A stretch of DNA of 64,000 bases from contig NZ_JHZB01000008.1 in the NCBI RefSeq assembly GCF_000621145.1, positions 1-64,000 on the forward strand, given 5' to 3'. Of this stretch, positions 18,250 to 25,846 are shown piece after piece (position 1 is the stretch's first letter; the number at the start of each line of letters is the position of its first letter). The translations under genes were made by a program, and so were the position numbers. The stretch comes from Desulfobulbus elongatus DSM 2908 (lineage in GTDB: Bacteria > Desulfobacterota > Desulfobulbia > Desulfobulbales > Desulfobulbaceae). The notes under the pieces were generated by a model. It did no database searches, had not been told where the DNA came from, and worked only from the letters and a program-made list of their open reading frames with translations.

Positions 18250-19128
18250 TCAACCCGCGGCAAGGAGCTGCACCAGGGCCACGACGAGCAGGGCGGAAAA
18301 AAAGACGCCGTTGAACAGCCACAACGGCAGGCGGTCGTCGGCCTGCGTCCTGAGGAGCCGTTGCCCCAGGAAGAGAACCAGAAATACGGCCATGCCCGCC
18401 AGGGTCAGACGCGAACCCGGCTGGAGCAGGTCGCGGTCCAGGGCCAGGGTCATGGCCACCACCGCCAGGGCACCGACCCAGACCAGGGTGATGTTCTTCA
18501 GCAGCGATTCGGAAAAGAGCCGGATCAGGGACGGTTGCGCCACGGCGCGATAATCGTCCCGGTGACGCAGCAGAATCAGGCAGTAGTGCGGAATCTGCCA
18601 GAGAAAGAAGAGGGCGAACAGCAGCCAGGGACGAAGGTCGGCCAGGCCGCCGCCGGCCGCGGTCCAGCCGATGAGCGGCGGCAGGCCGCCCGCCAGGCCG
18701 CCGGGGACGAGCGCGAATACCGAAACCTGTTTGAGGGGGGTGTACAGGCCGTTGTAGAGGCACACGGCGGCCAGCCCCAACAGCGGCGGTAGCCGGCTGG
18801 GGTTGCCGGCAAAAAGGATGCCCAGGCCGAGCGCCACGAGCGTAGCGCTGAGCGCCAGGGCATGGCCCCGACGGACCAGGCCGGTCGCCACGGGCCGGTC
18901 GCAGGTGCGGCGGTAGAGGCGATCCATCCGCGCCTCCTGCACGCTGTTGAGCCCGGCGCAGCCGCAGGCCAACAGCAGCACGCCGGCGACGACGCCCCCC
19001 AAAGCCGCATCGGGCATCGGCCTTTGAAGGATGAAGCCGAAGCCGGCCGACAGCGCGATCGGCAGGCAGCGGTTCAGCTTGATCACCCGACTCCAAACCC
19101 GCAGGGTGCCGGCCAGGTTCCGTCTCAC
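18250..19128 (-). CDS. ctaB: Heme O synthase (protoheme IX farnesyltransferase)
   Basis: This roughly 292-residue UbiA-family membrane protein adds farnesyl to heme B to make heme O, the precursor of heme A used by the oxidase. It has the Mg-prenyl diphosphate region NSVQEARMDRLYRRTCDRPVATG and the second segment LRHRDDYRAVAQP, with eight to nine hydrophobic helices. It follows subunit II by about a dozen bases. The start is either GTG 19128 or TTG 19131, and the ribosome site is weak. No heme A synthase (ctaA) is seen here. Confidence 0.88.
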   Translation of the reverse strand: MRRNLAGTLRVWSRVIKLNRCLPIALSAGFGFILQRPMPDAALGGVVAGVLLLACGCAGLNSVQEARMDRLYRRTCDRPVATGLVRRGHALALSATLVALGLGILFAGNPSRLPPLLGLAAVCLYNGLYTPLKQVSVFALVPGGLAGGLPPLIGWTAAGGGLADLRPWLLFALFFLWQIPHYCLILLRHRDDYRAVAQPSLIRLFSESLLKNITLVWVGALAVVAMTLALDRDLLQPGSRLTLAGMAVFLVLFLGQRLLRTQADDRLPLWLFNGVFFSALLVVALVQLLAAG

Positions 19129-19140
19129 CAAAGCGCCGGC

Positions 19141-19737
19141 CTATTCCCCTTCCTGTTCCAGCCAGGCGTCATACTCCGTGCGCGGCACCACCTTGAGCGT
19201 GGCCAGCATCTTCGCATGGTCGATCCCGCAGTATTCGGCGCACAGAATGGTGAATTCCCCCGGATCGCCGCTCCTGAACCAGACATAGGTGGGCAGCCCC
19301 TTCACCGCATCGGCCTTGACCCGGAAGGCCGGCAGATAGAAGCTGTGAATCACGTCCAGCGACTCGATGTTCAGCTTGATCGGGGTGTGTTCCGGCACCA
19401 CCAGCAGGTTCTCCGATTCCTTGTCGTTGCCGTAGACAAAAATCCAGGAAAACATCTGGGCCAGCACCTGGATCTCGACCGATCCGGCCGGCACGGTGCG
19501 CAGGCCGGTGTAGGATTTCCAGCCGACCGCGAACATGGACAGGGCGATGACGGTCGGGATGACGGTCCACAGCAGTTCGAGCCGCCAGTTGCCGCGGATG
19601 TCGGCCGGCTGGGGGTGGCGACTGCGGCGGTAGCGGACGACGAAATAGATCATGACCAGCGTGATGCCGGTCAGAAAAATGGCGGAAACGACGAGAATGT
19701 ACCAGAAGGCCCGATCTATGCCGACGACAGGATCCAT
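19141..19737 (-). CDS. coxB: Cytochrome c oxidase subunit II
   Basis: The 198-residue protein has two transmembrane helices (about 10-34 and 55-72) and a periplasmic cupredoxin domain carrying the dinuclear CuA site: His131, Cys166, Glu168, Cys170, His174 and Met177 (CAEYCGIDHAKM). It accepts electrons from cytochrome c and passes them to subunit I. The protein is short and has no fused cytochrome c domain, and no lipobox or long signal peptide is seen. Its position after subunits I, III and IV is unusual. Confidence 0.94.
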   Translation of the reverse strand: MDPVVGIDRAFWYILVVSAIFLTGITLVMIYFVVRYRRSRHPQPADIRGNWRLELLWTVIPTVIALSMFAVGWKSYTGLRTVPAGSVEIQVLAQMFSWIFVYGNDKESENLLVVPEHTPIKLNIESLDVIHSFYLPAFRVKADAVKGLPTYVWFRSGDPGEFTILCAEYCGIDHAKMLATLKVVPRTEYDAWLEQEGE

Positions 19738-19755
19738 TGTTTCGTTCCTTGACGG

Positions 19756-20040
19756 TTAGCGGAATGCCACATCCCAGAAGGTGAAGCCGATCATGATCGC
19801 CAGAAAGCAGATCGTCCCAATGAAAGAGACGCGGATGGCCCGGCCCTCGTATCTGAGATGCATGAAGTACAGCAGCACGAGCGAGACCTTGGTGCTGGCG
19901 ATGGCCAGGGTCAGCGGCACGTTGAACCGCCCCAGGTCGACATAGCTCACCGCGACGGTGATGCCGGTGAGCACCAGCAGGGCCACCAGGACCAGGGCCA
20001 GGGTGGCATAGGAGGAAAGATGCTGTTCGCCGGAATCCAT
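19756..20040 (-). CDS. coxD: Cytochrome c oxidase subunit IV family protein
   Basis: The 94-residue protein has three hydrophobic helices (about 13-33, 40-62 and 70-92). The sequence around the second (LAIASTKVSLVLLYFMHL) is the hallmark of prokaryotic subunit IV. It starts at ATG 20040 after AAGGAGCC; a much longer frame in the same phase is a shadow over subunit III. It lies between subunits III and II and assists assembly of the oxidase. Confidence 0.88.
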   Translation of the reverse strand: MDSGEQHLSSYATLALVLVALLVLTGITVAVSYVDLGRFNVPLTLAIASTKVSLVLLYFMHLRYEGRAIRVSFIGTICFLAIMIGFTFWDVAFR

Positions 20041-20054
20041 CGTTGGCTCCTTGT

Positions 20055-20687
20055 TCACAGGATCAGGTAGAAAAGCGGAAAAACGAAGATCCAGATCAGA
20101 TCGACCAGGTGCCAATACAGGCCCGAATTTTCCAGGATCGCATACCGGTCCGCCGTTGCCCGCCGCCGCTGTACCAGCACGAAACTGATGGCGAGCAGGG
20201 TCATGCCGATGAGCACGTGCAGGCCATGGAGGCCGGTGATGACGTAATACAGGCCGAAAAAGATGTTTTTGCCGGGCGGAGCGCCGGCCAGGGCCGGAGA
20301 ACTGGGGTAGAGGCCCATGGCGAACTTGTGGCCCCATTCGAAGTACTTGTTCACCAGAAAGATGGTGCCGCAGCAGAAAGAGACGGCGAGCAGCCCCAGG
20401 CACAGCCGGCGCATCCCCTGCCTGAGCGCCGTGAGCGACGCGGCCACGGTGAAGCTGGACACCAGGAGGAGGACCGTGTTGACCGCGCCGATCACCCGGT
20501 CCAGCTCTTTGCCGTACTCGGCGAAGGCCCGGGGATATTCGTGAAAGTAGGCGGCGTAGAGGACGAACAGTCCGCCAAAGAGAATGATCTCGGTGTAGAG
20601 GAACAGCCACATGCCGATGCGGCCGCCGATCTGGTCACACCCGCCGGTCATGGCGCTCCCGTCCCTGTGCCTGATTGTGCGGAACAT
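20055..20687 (-). CDS. coxC: Cytochrome c oxidase subunit III
   Basis: The 210-residue protein has five hydrophobic helices, the signature GMWLFLYTEIILFGGLF near the N-terminus, and the HGLHVLIGMTLLA motif. The final helix has YWHLVDLIWIFVFPLFYL. The five-helix short form lacks the first two helices of the mitochondrial type. ATG 20687 gives 25 residues before the first helix; ATG 20651 with GGGAG is an alternative start. It lies 26 bases after subunit I. Confidence 0.93.
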   Translation of the reverse strand: MFRTIRHRDGSAMTGGCDQIGGRIGMWLFLYTEIILFGGLFVLYAAYFHEYPRAFAEYGKELDRVIGAVNTVLLLVSSFTVAASLTALRQGMRRLCLGLLAVSFCCGTIFLVNKYFEWGHKFAMGLYPSSPALAGAPPGKNIFFGLYYVITGLHGLHVLIGMTLLAISFVLVQRRRATADRYAILENSGLYWHLVDLIWIFVFPLFYLIL

Positions 20688-20713
20688 GCGGACTCAACGG
20701 CATTTCGTGCCCC

Positions 20714-22345
20714 TCACGAACGCGGGGCTTTGCGCAGGATTTCCGTGAAATCATACGGATACTCTTGAATGCTCGGTTGAAGAGGGAAGTTGTGCAGGGG
20801 CGGCGGCGACGGCACCGTCCATTCCAGCGTGCAACCGCCCCAGGGGTTGGCCGGGGCCGGGACGCGGCTGCGGAAACTCAGCAGCAGGTTGACGAACATC
20901 AGGACAATGCCGGCAACGAGCAGGATGGCGCCGACGGCGGCCAGGCCGTTGCCGTGGGCGAATTGCGGCAGATAATCGTAGTAGCGCCGGGGCATGCCCA
21001 TGAGGCCGAGAACGAACATCGGCACGTAATGGAAGAGAAAGCCCACCGTGGCCAGGGTGGCGGCGATGTACGCCCGGCGGAAATTGTACATAAGGCCGAA
21101 CATCTTCGGCCACCAGTAATGCAGGGCGGCGAAGAAGGCGAAGCCGGTGCCGCCGAACATGGTGAAATGGAAGTGGGCGACCACGAAATGGGTGTCATGG
21201 ACGTGGATGTTGGTGCCGGCCGCGCCGAGCACGAGCCCGGTCAGGCCGCCGACCGAGAACAGGTAGATGAAGACCAGGGCATAGAGCAGCGGCGGGCTCA
21301 TGTCGATCGAGGCCTTGTACAGGGTGGAAACCCAGGAAAACACCTTGACCGCGGTCGGGATGGCCACCAGGAAGGTGAGCAGGGAAAAGACGAAGATGGC
21401 GGTGTCGCTCATGCCGCTGGTGTACATGTGGTGCGCCCAGACCAGCGAACCGGCGATGGCGATGCCCATGGAGGAGAAGACGATCGCCTTGTAGCCGAAA
21501 ATGGCCTTGCGGGAAAAGGTGGGGATGATCTCCGAGACCACGCCCATGCCGGGCAGGATCATGACATAGACCGCCGGGTGCGAATACATCCAGAACAGGT
21601 GCTGATAGAGGATCGGATCGCCGCCCCGGGCCGGATCAAACAGGCCGATATTGAGCAGCCGTTCGGCGATGACCAAGAGCAGCGTGATGGAAATGACCGG
21701 CGTGGCCAAAAGCTGCACCCAGGCCGTGGCGTACAGCGACCAGGTGAAGAGCGGGATCTGCATCCAGCCCATATCCGGGGCGCGTTTGCGGTGCACGGTG
21801 GTGATGAAGTTGAGCCCGGTCAGCATCGAGGACATGCCGAGGACAAAGGCGGCGAACACCGTTAAGGGGACGTTGTGCTTGGTGCCGATACTGAAGGGCA
21901 CATAAAAGGTCCAGCCGGTATCGGGGAAGCCGCCGGCGGTGAACAGGGAGACGATGGCCAGCACGCCGCCCAGGATGTACAGGTACCACGAGAACAGGTT
22001 CAGCCGGGGAAAGAAAACGTCGTCGGTCCCCAACTGGATCGGCAGGAAGAAGTTGCCGAAGATCGCCGGGATGCCGGGGATGACGAACAGGAAGATCATG
22101 ATCACCCCGTGCAGGGTGAAGGCGGAATTATAGACGCCCGCCGACATGATCGTCCGGCCCATGGTCATCAGCTCGATCCGGATCAGCAAGCCGATGATCA
22201 TGGCGACGGCGAACCAGAACAGGACCGCCCACAGATACATCAGGCCCAGCCGTTTGTGGTCGTGGGTCAGGAGCCAGGCCCTGATGCCCGTCAGGCCGGC
22301 GGGGGCCGGCGTTTCGAAAAAAGAAGGTATGGTCGCCATGGTCAT
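20714..22345 (-). CDS. coxA: Cytochrome c oxidase subunit I (A2-type heme-copper oxidase)
   Basis: The 543-residue catalytic subunit reduces O2 to water and pumps protons. It has twelve helices, a low-spin heme ligand His79 (TLHGVIM), CuB ligands His256 (in YSHPAVY) and His305-His306 (WAHHMY), the cross-linked Tyr260, and heme a3/low-spin ligands His391 and His393 (HFHFTMFGG). Helix VI reads WMYSHPAVY, not xEHPEVY. The Glu of the D-channel is replaced by a Tyr-Ser pair (254-255), the hallmark of subtype A2. The start overlaps the SCO gene stop by four bases. Confidence 0.95.
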   Translation of the reverse strand: MTMATIPSFFETPAPAGLTGIRAWLLTHDHKRLGLMYLWAVLFWFAVAMIIGLLIRIELMTMGRTIMSAGVYNSAFTLHGVIMIFLFVIPGIPAIFGNFFLPIQLGTDDVFFPRLNLFSWYLYILGGVLAIVSLFTAGGFPDTGWTFYVPFSIGTKHNVPLTVFAAFVLGMSSMLTGLNFITTVHRKRAPDMGWMQIPLFTWSLYATAWVQLLATPVISITLLLVIAERLLNIGLFDPARGGDPILYQHLFWMYSHPAVYVMILPGMGVVSEIIPTFSRKAIFGYKAIVFSSMGIAIAGSLVWAHHMYTSGMSDTAIFVFSLLTFLVAIPTAVKVFSWVSTLYKASIDMSPPLLYALVFIYLFSVGGLTGLVLGAAGTNIHVHDTHFVVAHFHFTMFGGTGFAFFAALHYWWPKMFGLMYNFRRAYIAATLATVGFLFHYVPMFVLGLMGMPRRYYDYLPQFAHGNGLAAVGAILLVAGIVLMFVNLLLSFRSRVPAPANPWGGCTLEWTVPSPPPLHNFPLQPSIQEYPYDFTEILRKAPRS

Positions 22346-23223
22346 GGGCCGAACTTCGGCCGGTCGGATGGTTTTCTGCGCAGAAACAGGGCAAGGCCGA
22401 TCCCGCCGGCAACGAGCAGCACGCCGCTGCCAATTTTCAGCACGTTCAGGATCTGCTGGTTCTGCCTGGGATTGGCGGGAAAGCAGAAGGCCAGCAGGCG
22501 CCGGATGGAACTGGCCGGGGTGCCCTTCGCCGCCTCGGCCAGGGCCAGGTCGACGTCGCCGGCGATGAAGGAGCCGTACACGTACTTGATAATCCGCCCT
22601 TCCCTGTCGAGGGCGACGAGCACCGAGGGATGAACGAAGGTGCCGTCCTCCTTTTTCTGGAAGACAAAACCGATGGCACGGGTGAGCTGCGCGATGGCGT
22701 CGTGGTCGCCGGTGAGGAAGGCCCAGGCGTCCTGGGGAAAATCCTTGGCCAGCAGCGCGGTGTAATTGGGCCGGGCTTCGGCGGCTATCGCCGGGGTTTC
22801 CTCGGCATCGAAGCTCAGGCTGATCGCCCGGAAACTGCCGATATCGTGCCCACTACGGCGGATGGCTTCGGCCAGGTTGGCCAGCTCAAACGAGCACCCG
22901 GTCGGGCAGCGGTAATAGATGGGCAACAGCAGGGTCGGCCGGTCGACGAGTTGCCGCAGGCTGACCTGTTCGCCCTGTTCGTTGCGGAACACCAGATCAA
23001 GCGGCACGAACTCGCCGGTCTTCTCATCCACCCCCAGGGCCTTGCTCTCCTGCCCCGGCGGCGGTGCCGCGGTCCGGTCCGTGCCGGCGCGCTCCTGCGT
23101 CCGGTCCGGAGGGGCATGGTGATCCTCATGCCCCCCCGGACCGTGTCCCGCCGCCATCACCGGCCATACCAGCAGGAAGGCCAGCAGAAGCGCTGTCTGG
23201 CGAACAGGGCGCAACCGGTTCAT
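22342..23223 (-). CDS. SCO1/SenC-family copper chaperone with C-terminal membrane anchor
   Basis: The 293-residue protein has a signal peptide (1-25), a His-rich spacer (GHGPGGHEDHH), and the thioredoxin-like SCO domain with copper ligands Cys106-x3-Cys110 (CPTGC) and His198 (FVHPS). A C-terminal transmembrane helix near 262-285 is followed by a basic tail. SCO proteins deliver copper to the CuA site of subunit II. Start and stop overlap the DOMON and subunit I genes by four bases each, so the three are coupled. The C-terminal anchor is not universal in the family. Confidence 0.9.
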   Translation of the reverse strand: MNRLRPVRQTALLLAFLLVWPVMAAGHGPGGHEDHHAPPDRTQERAGTDRTAAPPPGQESKALGVDEKTGEFVPLDLVFRNEQGEQVSLRQLVDRPTLLLPIYYRCPTGCSFELANLAEAIRRSGHDIGSFRAISLSFDAEETPAIAAEARPNYTALLAKDFPQDAWAFLTGDHDAIAQLTRAIGFVFQKKEDGTFVHPSVLVALDREGRIIKYVYGSFIAGDVDLALAEAAKGTPASSIRRLLAFCFPANPRQNQQILNVLKIGSGVLLVAGGIGLALFLRRKPSDRPKFGP

Positions 23224-23762
23224 TTCATGGCGCCGCTGGCCAGGTTGATGGTGACGGTCTTGGCGAACTGGTGCTTGAGCTTGGTGGAATCCCGGTCAGG
23301 ACCGTAGGCGAGCATCACCTTGGTGTCGGCGTTGGGGTCGATGACGCCGTCGTTGGGGTCGCCGCTTTTCAGGGGAATGGAGAATTCCAGGGTGGTGGTG
23401 TTGCCGGTCTCGCTGCCGCCGACCACGGTGACGTTGTCCGTGCCCTCCCGCTTGGTATCCGGAGAGTGCTGGGTGGGCTGGGTGCCGACATCATCCGAAA
23501 TCTCGACCTTGCCGTCCTTGACATAGCCGATGACGATGTTGGCGTCCTTCATTATGTCGGTGGGATTGAAGCCGACGGCCACCCAGCCGATGGTGGGAGC
23601 GGACACTTTGACGGCCAGGTTGTCGCCGGCCACACTCCAGGCAAAGGTCATCTGGTCGACGGCCAGCGAATGCTGATAGTCGGCGGCATACGGATTGCCT
23701 GCGAGCAGCAGCGGCAGGCTCGCGCCGCACAGCAGGGCGCATGCGGATTTGATCAATGACAT
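23220..23762 (-). CDS. Secreted DOMON-domain protein
   Basis: The 180-residue protein has a signal peptide (cut near YAA/D, residue 27) and a DOMON domain, seen from the pattern FAWSVAGDNLAVKVSAPTIGWVAVGFNP, NIVIGYVKDGKVEISD and LEFSIPL. DOMON domains bind heme or sugars, and in such loci heme is likely. I start it at ATG 23762, preceded by AAGGAGG; the frame opens earlier but lacks a ribosome site. Coupled to the SCO gene by a four-base overlap. Its role in the oxidase operon is unknown; electron transfer or heme delivery in the periplasm is inference. Confidence 0.8.
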   Translation of the reverse strand: MSLIKSACALLCGASLPLLLAGNPYAADYQHSLAVDQMTFAWSVAGDNLAVKVSAPTIGWVAVGFNPTDIMKDANIVIGYVKDGKVEISDDVGTQPTQHSPDTKREGTDNVTVVGGSETGNTTTLEFSIPLKSGDPNDGVIDPNADTKVMLAYGPDRDSTKLKHQFAKTVTINLASGAMK

Positions 23763-23889
23763 GGGACACCTCCTTGGCATGATGGATGAAGAGGACAGCA
23801 AAACCTGATTGCCTTGCCTTGGGCCGCCCTTCCGGAGCAGTCGCCTCCACCCCGGAAGCAGGCCTCGCGTCTAAAACGGCACGCCGGAC

Positions 23890-24315
23890 TCAGCCGCCGT
23901 AAACCAGCTCTCCGCCGGAAAAACCGAGCCCCACGGCGCAGGCCAGGCAGAGACTGTAGACGATGAACAGCTTCTTGGCCTCAGCTCCCTGCCTGTGCAG
24001 CCAGATGGAATAGGCCAGCAGGCCGGTCAGCGCCACCGCCAGGACCATCTTGACCACGATCAGCGGCTGATAGCGGCCGGCGTACAGATGCTGCCAGTCC
24101 AGCAGACCGGCCAGGATGGTCGGCACGATGAAGATCAGGGCCAGCACCGAACAGTGCAGGCAGGTTTTCTGCAAGGCGGGCTTGTTTGCATACCAGACGA
24201 GCAGGCCGAAGAAAAAACAGCCCATGACCATGCCCATGGGGATATGGGTCAGGGCGGGATGTAGTGGATGGTGAAACCCTACCTTCGCCAGAAATGCATA
24301 CAATGATTCGATCAT
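23890..24315 (-). CDS. DUF2231-type four-helix membrane protein
   Basis: The 141-residue protein has four hydrophobic helices. HPLHPALTHIPMGM in the first helix and the end GFSGGELVYGG are the signatures of DUF2231 proteins. The several His residues in the helices (HHPLHP, WQHLY) make it a candidate b-heme or quinone protein, which is inference. It is the first gene of the oxidase block, 127 bases upstream of the DOMON gene. A perfect palindrome lies about 62-79 bases before its start. Confidence 0.75.
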   Translation of the reverse strand: MIESLYAFLAKVGFHHPLHPALTHIPMGMVMGCFFFGLLVWYANKPALQKTCLHCSVLALIFIVPTILAGLLDWQHLYAGRYQPLIVVKMVLAVALTGLLAYSIWLHRQGAEAKKLFIVYSLCLACAVGLGFSGGELVYGG

Positions 24316-24376
24316 GATCCACCTCCTTCGCTGTACAGGGTATTCCGCTGATGCCGGGCATCGATGTTTCGTGCAA

Positions 24377-24394
24377 GGAAACCATAAGGTTTCC
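24377..24394. promoter_or_regulatory. Palindrome upstream of the oxidase block (candidate operator)
   Basis: GGAAACC-ATAA-GGTTTCC is a perfect 7-bp inverted repeat with a four-base centre. It lies between the NtrC-type regulator gene and the DUF2231 gene, about 62 bases before the DUF2231 start. It could be a regulator binding site. No consensus sigma54 promoter (GG-N10-GC with flanks) was found next to it. A second small inverted repeat, GTCCC-GGCA-GGGAC (24458-24471), follows the regulator stop. Confidence 0.4.
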
Positions 24395-24472
24395 GGCGTG
24401 ATTTTGCTCGAAATTCCTTATGTTGACCAGAAAAAGAATGCGTCCGGGAAACACGTTGTCCCGGCAGGGACC

Positions 24473-25846
24473 TCATACCCGGATGCCGTGCTTCTCGATG
24501 CGGTAGATCAGGGTCGGCCGGGAGATGCCGAGCAGCTTGGCGGCCCGCGATTTGTTGGCGCCGCTCATCTCCAGCGCCTGGACGATCAGGTCCCTGATCA
24601 CCTCGTCGAGTTGGATGCCCTCGGGCGGCAGGCGCAGCCCCGGCGCCTCCGGCTGCGGGGTTCCGTGGTAGGGAAAGGCCAGGAAGGCGAGATGGGCGGC
24701 CTCGATCTGCTCGCCGTCCTCCATCAAAATGACCCGTTCCACGGCGTTTTTCAACTCCCGAATGTTGCCCCGCCAGGGATATTGCACCAGCATTTTCCTG
24801 GCCTCCGGCGAGATGCCGCGGAAATTCTTCATGAATTTCTCGTTGAACCGGTTCATGAACAACTCGGTGAGCGGCACGATGTCGGCCCGGCGTTCCGCCA
24901 GCGGCGGCACGACCACCCGGGCGACATTGAGGCGGTAGTAGAGATCCTCTCGAAAGGTGCCGGCCTGCACCTGGGTTACCAGGCTCTTGTTGGTGGCGGC
25001 GATCACCCGCACATCGACCTTTTTTTTCCTGGTGCCTCCCACCGGATAGAATTCCCGCTCCTCCAGGAAACGCAGCAGGTTCACCTGGGCCGCCGGGTGC
25101 AGCTCGCTGACCTCGTCGAGGAGCAGGGTGCCGCTGTCCGCCATTTCGATCTTGCCCTTCTTGCCCTCGTTGAGGCCGCCGGTGAAGGCACCCTTTTCGT
25201 AGCCGAACAGCTCGCTCTCCAGCAGTTCCTTGCTGATGGCGCCGCAGTTGATGCCGACAAAGGGTTTGTCGTACCGGCTGCTGCGCTGGTGAATCATCCG
25301 GGCGACCACCTCCTTGCCCACGCCGCTCTCCCCCTCGACGAGCACCGTGGTGTCATAGCTTTTGGCCACCTTGCCGGCGAAGTCAAACACGGCCCTGATG
25401 CCCTCGCTCTCGGCAACGACATGCTCCAGGTTGAATTTCTGCAGATAGGCCCGCCGCAGTTCCCGGACCTCTTTCTTGAGGCGCAGATTCTCCAGGGCCT
25501 TTTCGATGACCAGCTCGAACATCTCGATTTCCAGCGGCTTGACCAGGTAGTCGCAGGCCCCCTCCTTCATCGAATGGACCACGGTTTTAACGTCCTCGTA
25601 GGCGGTCATCATGACGATCGGCATGTCCGGGCTCAGCTTCTTGATCCGGTGCAGGGTCTCGATGCCGTCCATGCCGGGCAGGCGGATATCCAGCAGGACC
25701 AGGTCAACCGCGTGCTTCTGGAGCAGCCGCAGGGCCTCCTCGCCGCTGCCGGCGATCAGGGGGTCGTACTTGTCGGCAAGGATGGCGCGCAGCGAATTCT
25801 GGAGCAGGCGGTCGTCGTCGACAATCAGGATCTTGTACGGGGGCAT
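24473..25846 (-). CDS. NtrC-type sigma54-dependent response regulator
   Basis: The 457-residue protein has a canonical receiver (ILIVDDDRLL, phospho-acceptor Asp53 in LLDIRLP, Lys in LVKPLE), an AAA+ domain with GESGVGKE, Walker B LLLDEVSE, and a Fis-type HTH at the end (SRAAKLLGISRPTLIYRIEKHGI). The sigma54 loop reads GAFTGG, where most relatives have GAFTGA. Its start overlaps the kinase stop by one base (TAATG), so the two form a pair. Position suggests control of the downstream oxidase genes. Confidence 0.93.
   Translation of the reverse strand: MPPYKILIVDDDRLLQNSLRAILADKYDPLIAGSGEEALRLLQKHAVDLVLLDIRLPGMDGIETLHRIKKLSPDMPIVMMTAYEDVKTVVHSMKEGACDYLVKPLEIEMFELVIEKALENLRLKKEVRELRRAYLQKFNLEHVVAESEGIRAVFDFAGKVAKSYDTTVLVEGESGVGKEVVARMIHQRSSRYDKPFVGINCGAISKELLESELFGYEKGAFTGGLNEGKKGKIEMADSGTLLLDEVSELHPAAQVNLLRFLEEREFYPVGGTRKKKVDVRVIAATNKSLVTQVQAGTFREDLYYRLNVARVVVPPLAERRADIVPLTELFMNRFNEKFMKNFRGISPEARKMLVQYPWRGNIRELKNAVERVILMEDGEQIEAAHLAFLAFPYHGTPQPEAPGLRLPPEGIQLDEVIRDLIVQALEMSGANKSRAAKLLGISRPTLIYRIEKHGIRV

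Noticed and set aside
24316-24472. Sigma54 promoter for the oxidase block
   Set aside because: I looked for GG-N10-GC with TGGCAC/TTGCA flanks on both strands. The closest candidates have wrong spacing (9 or 12 bases).
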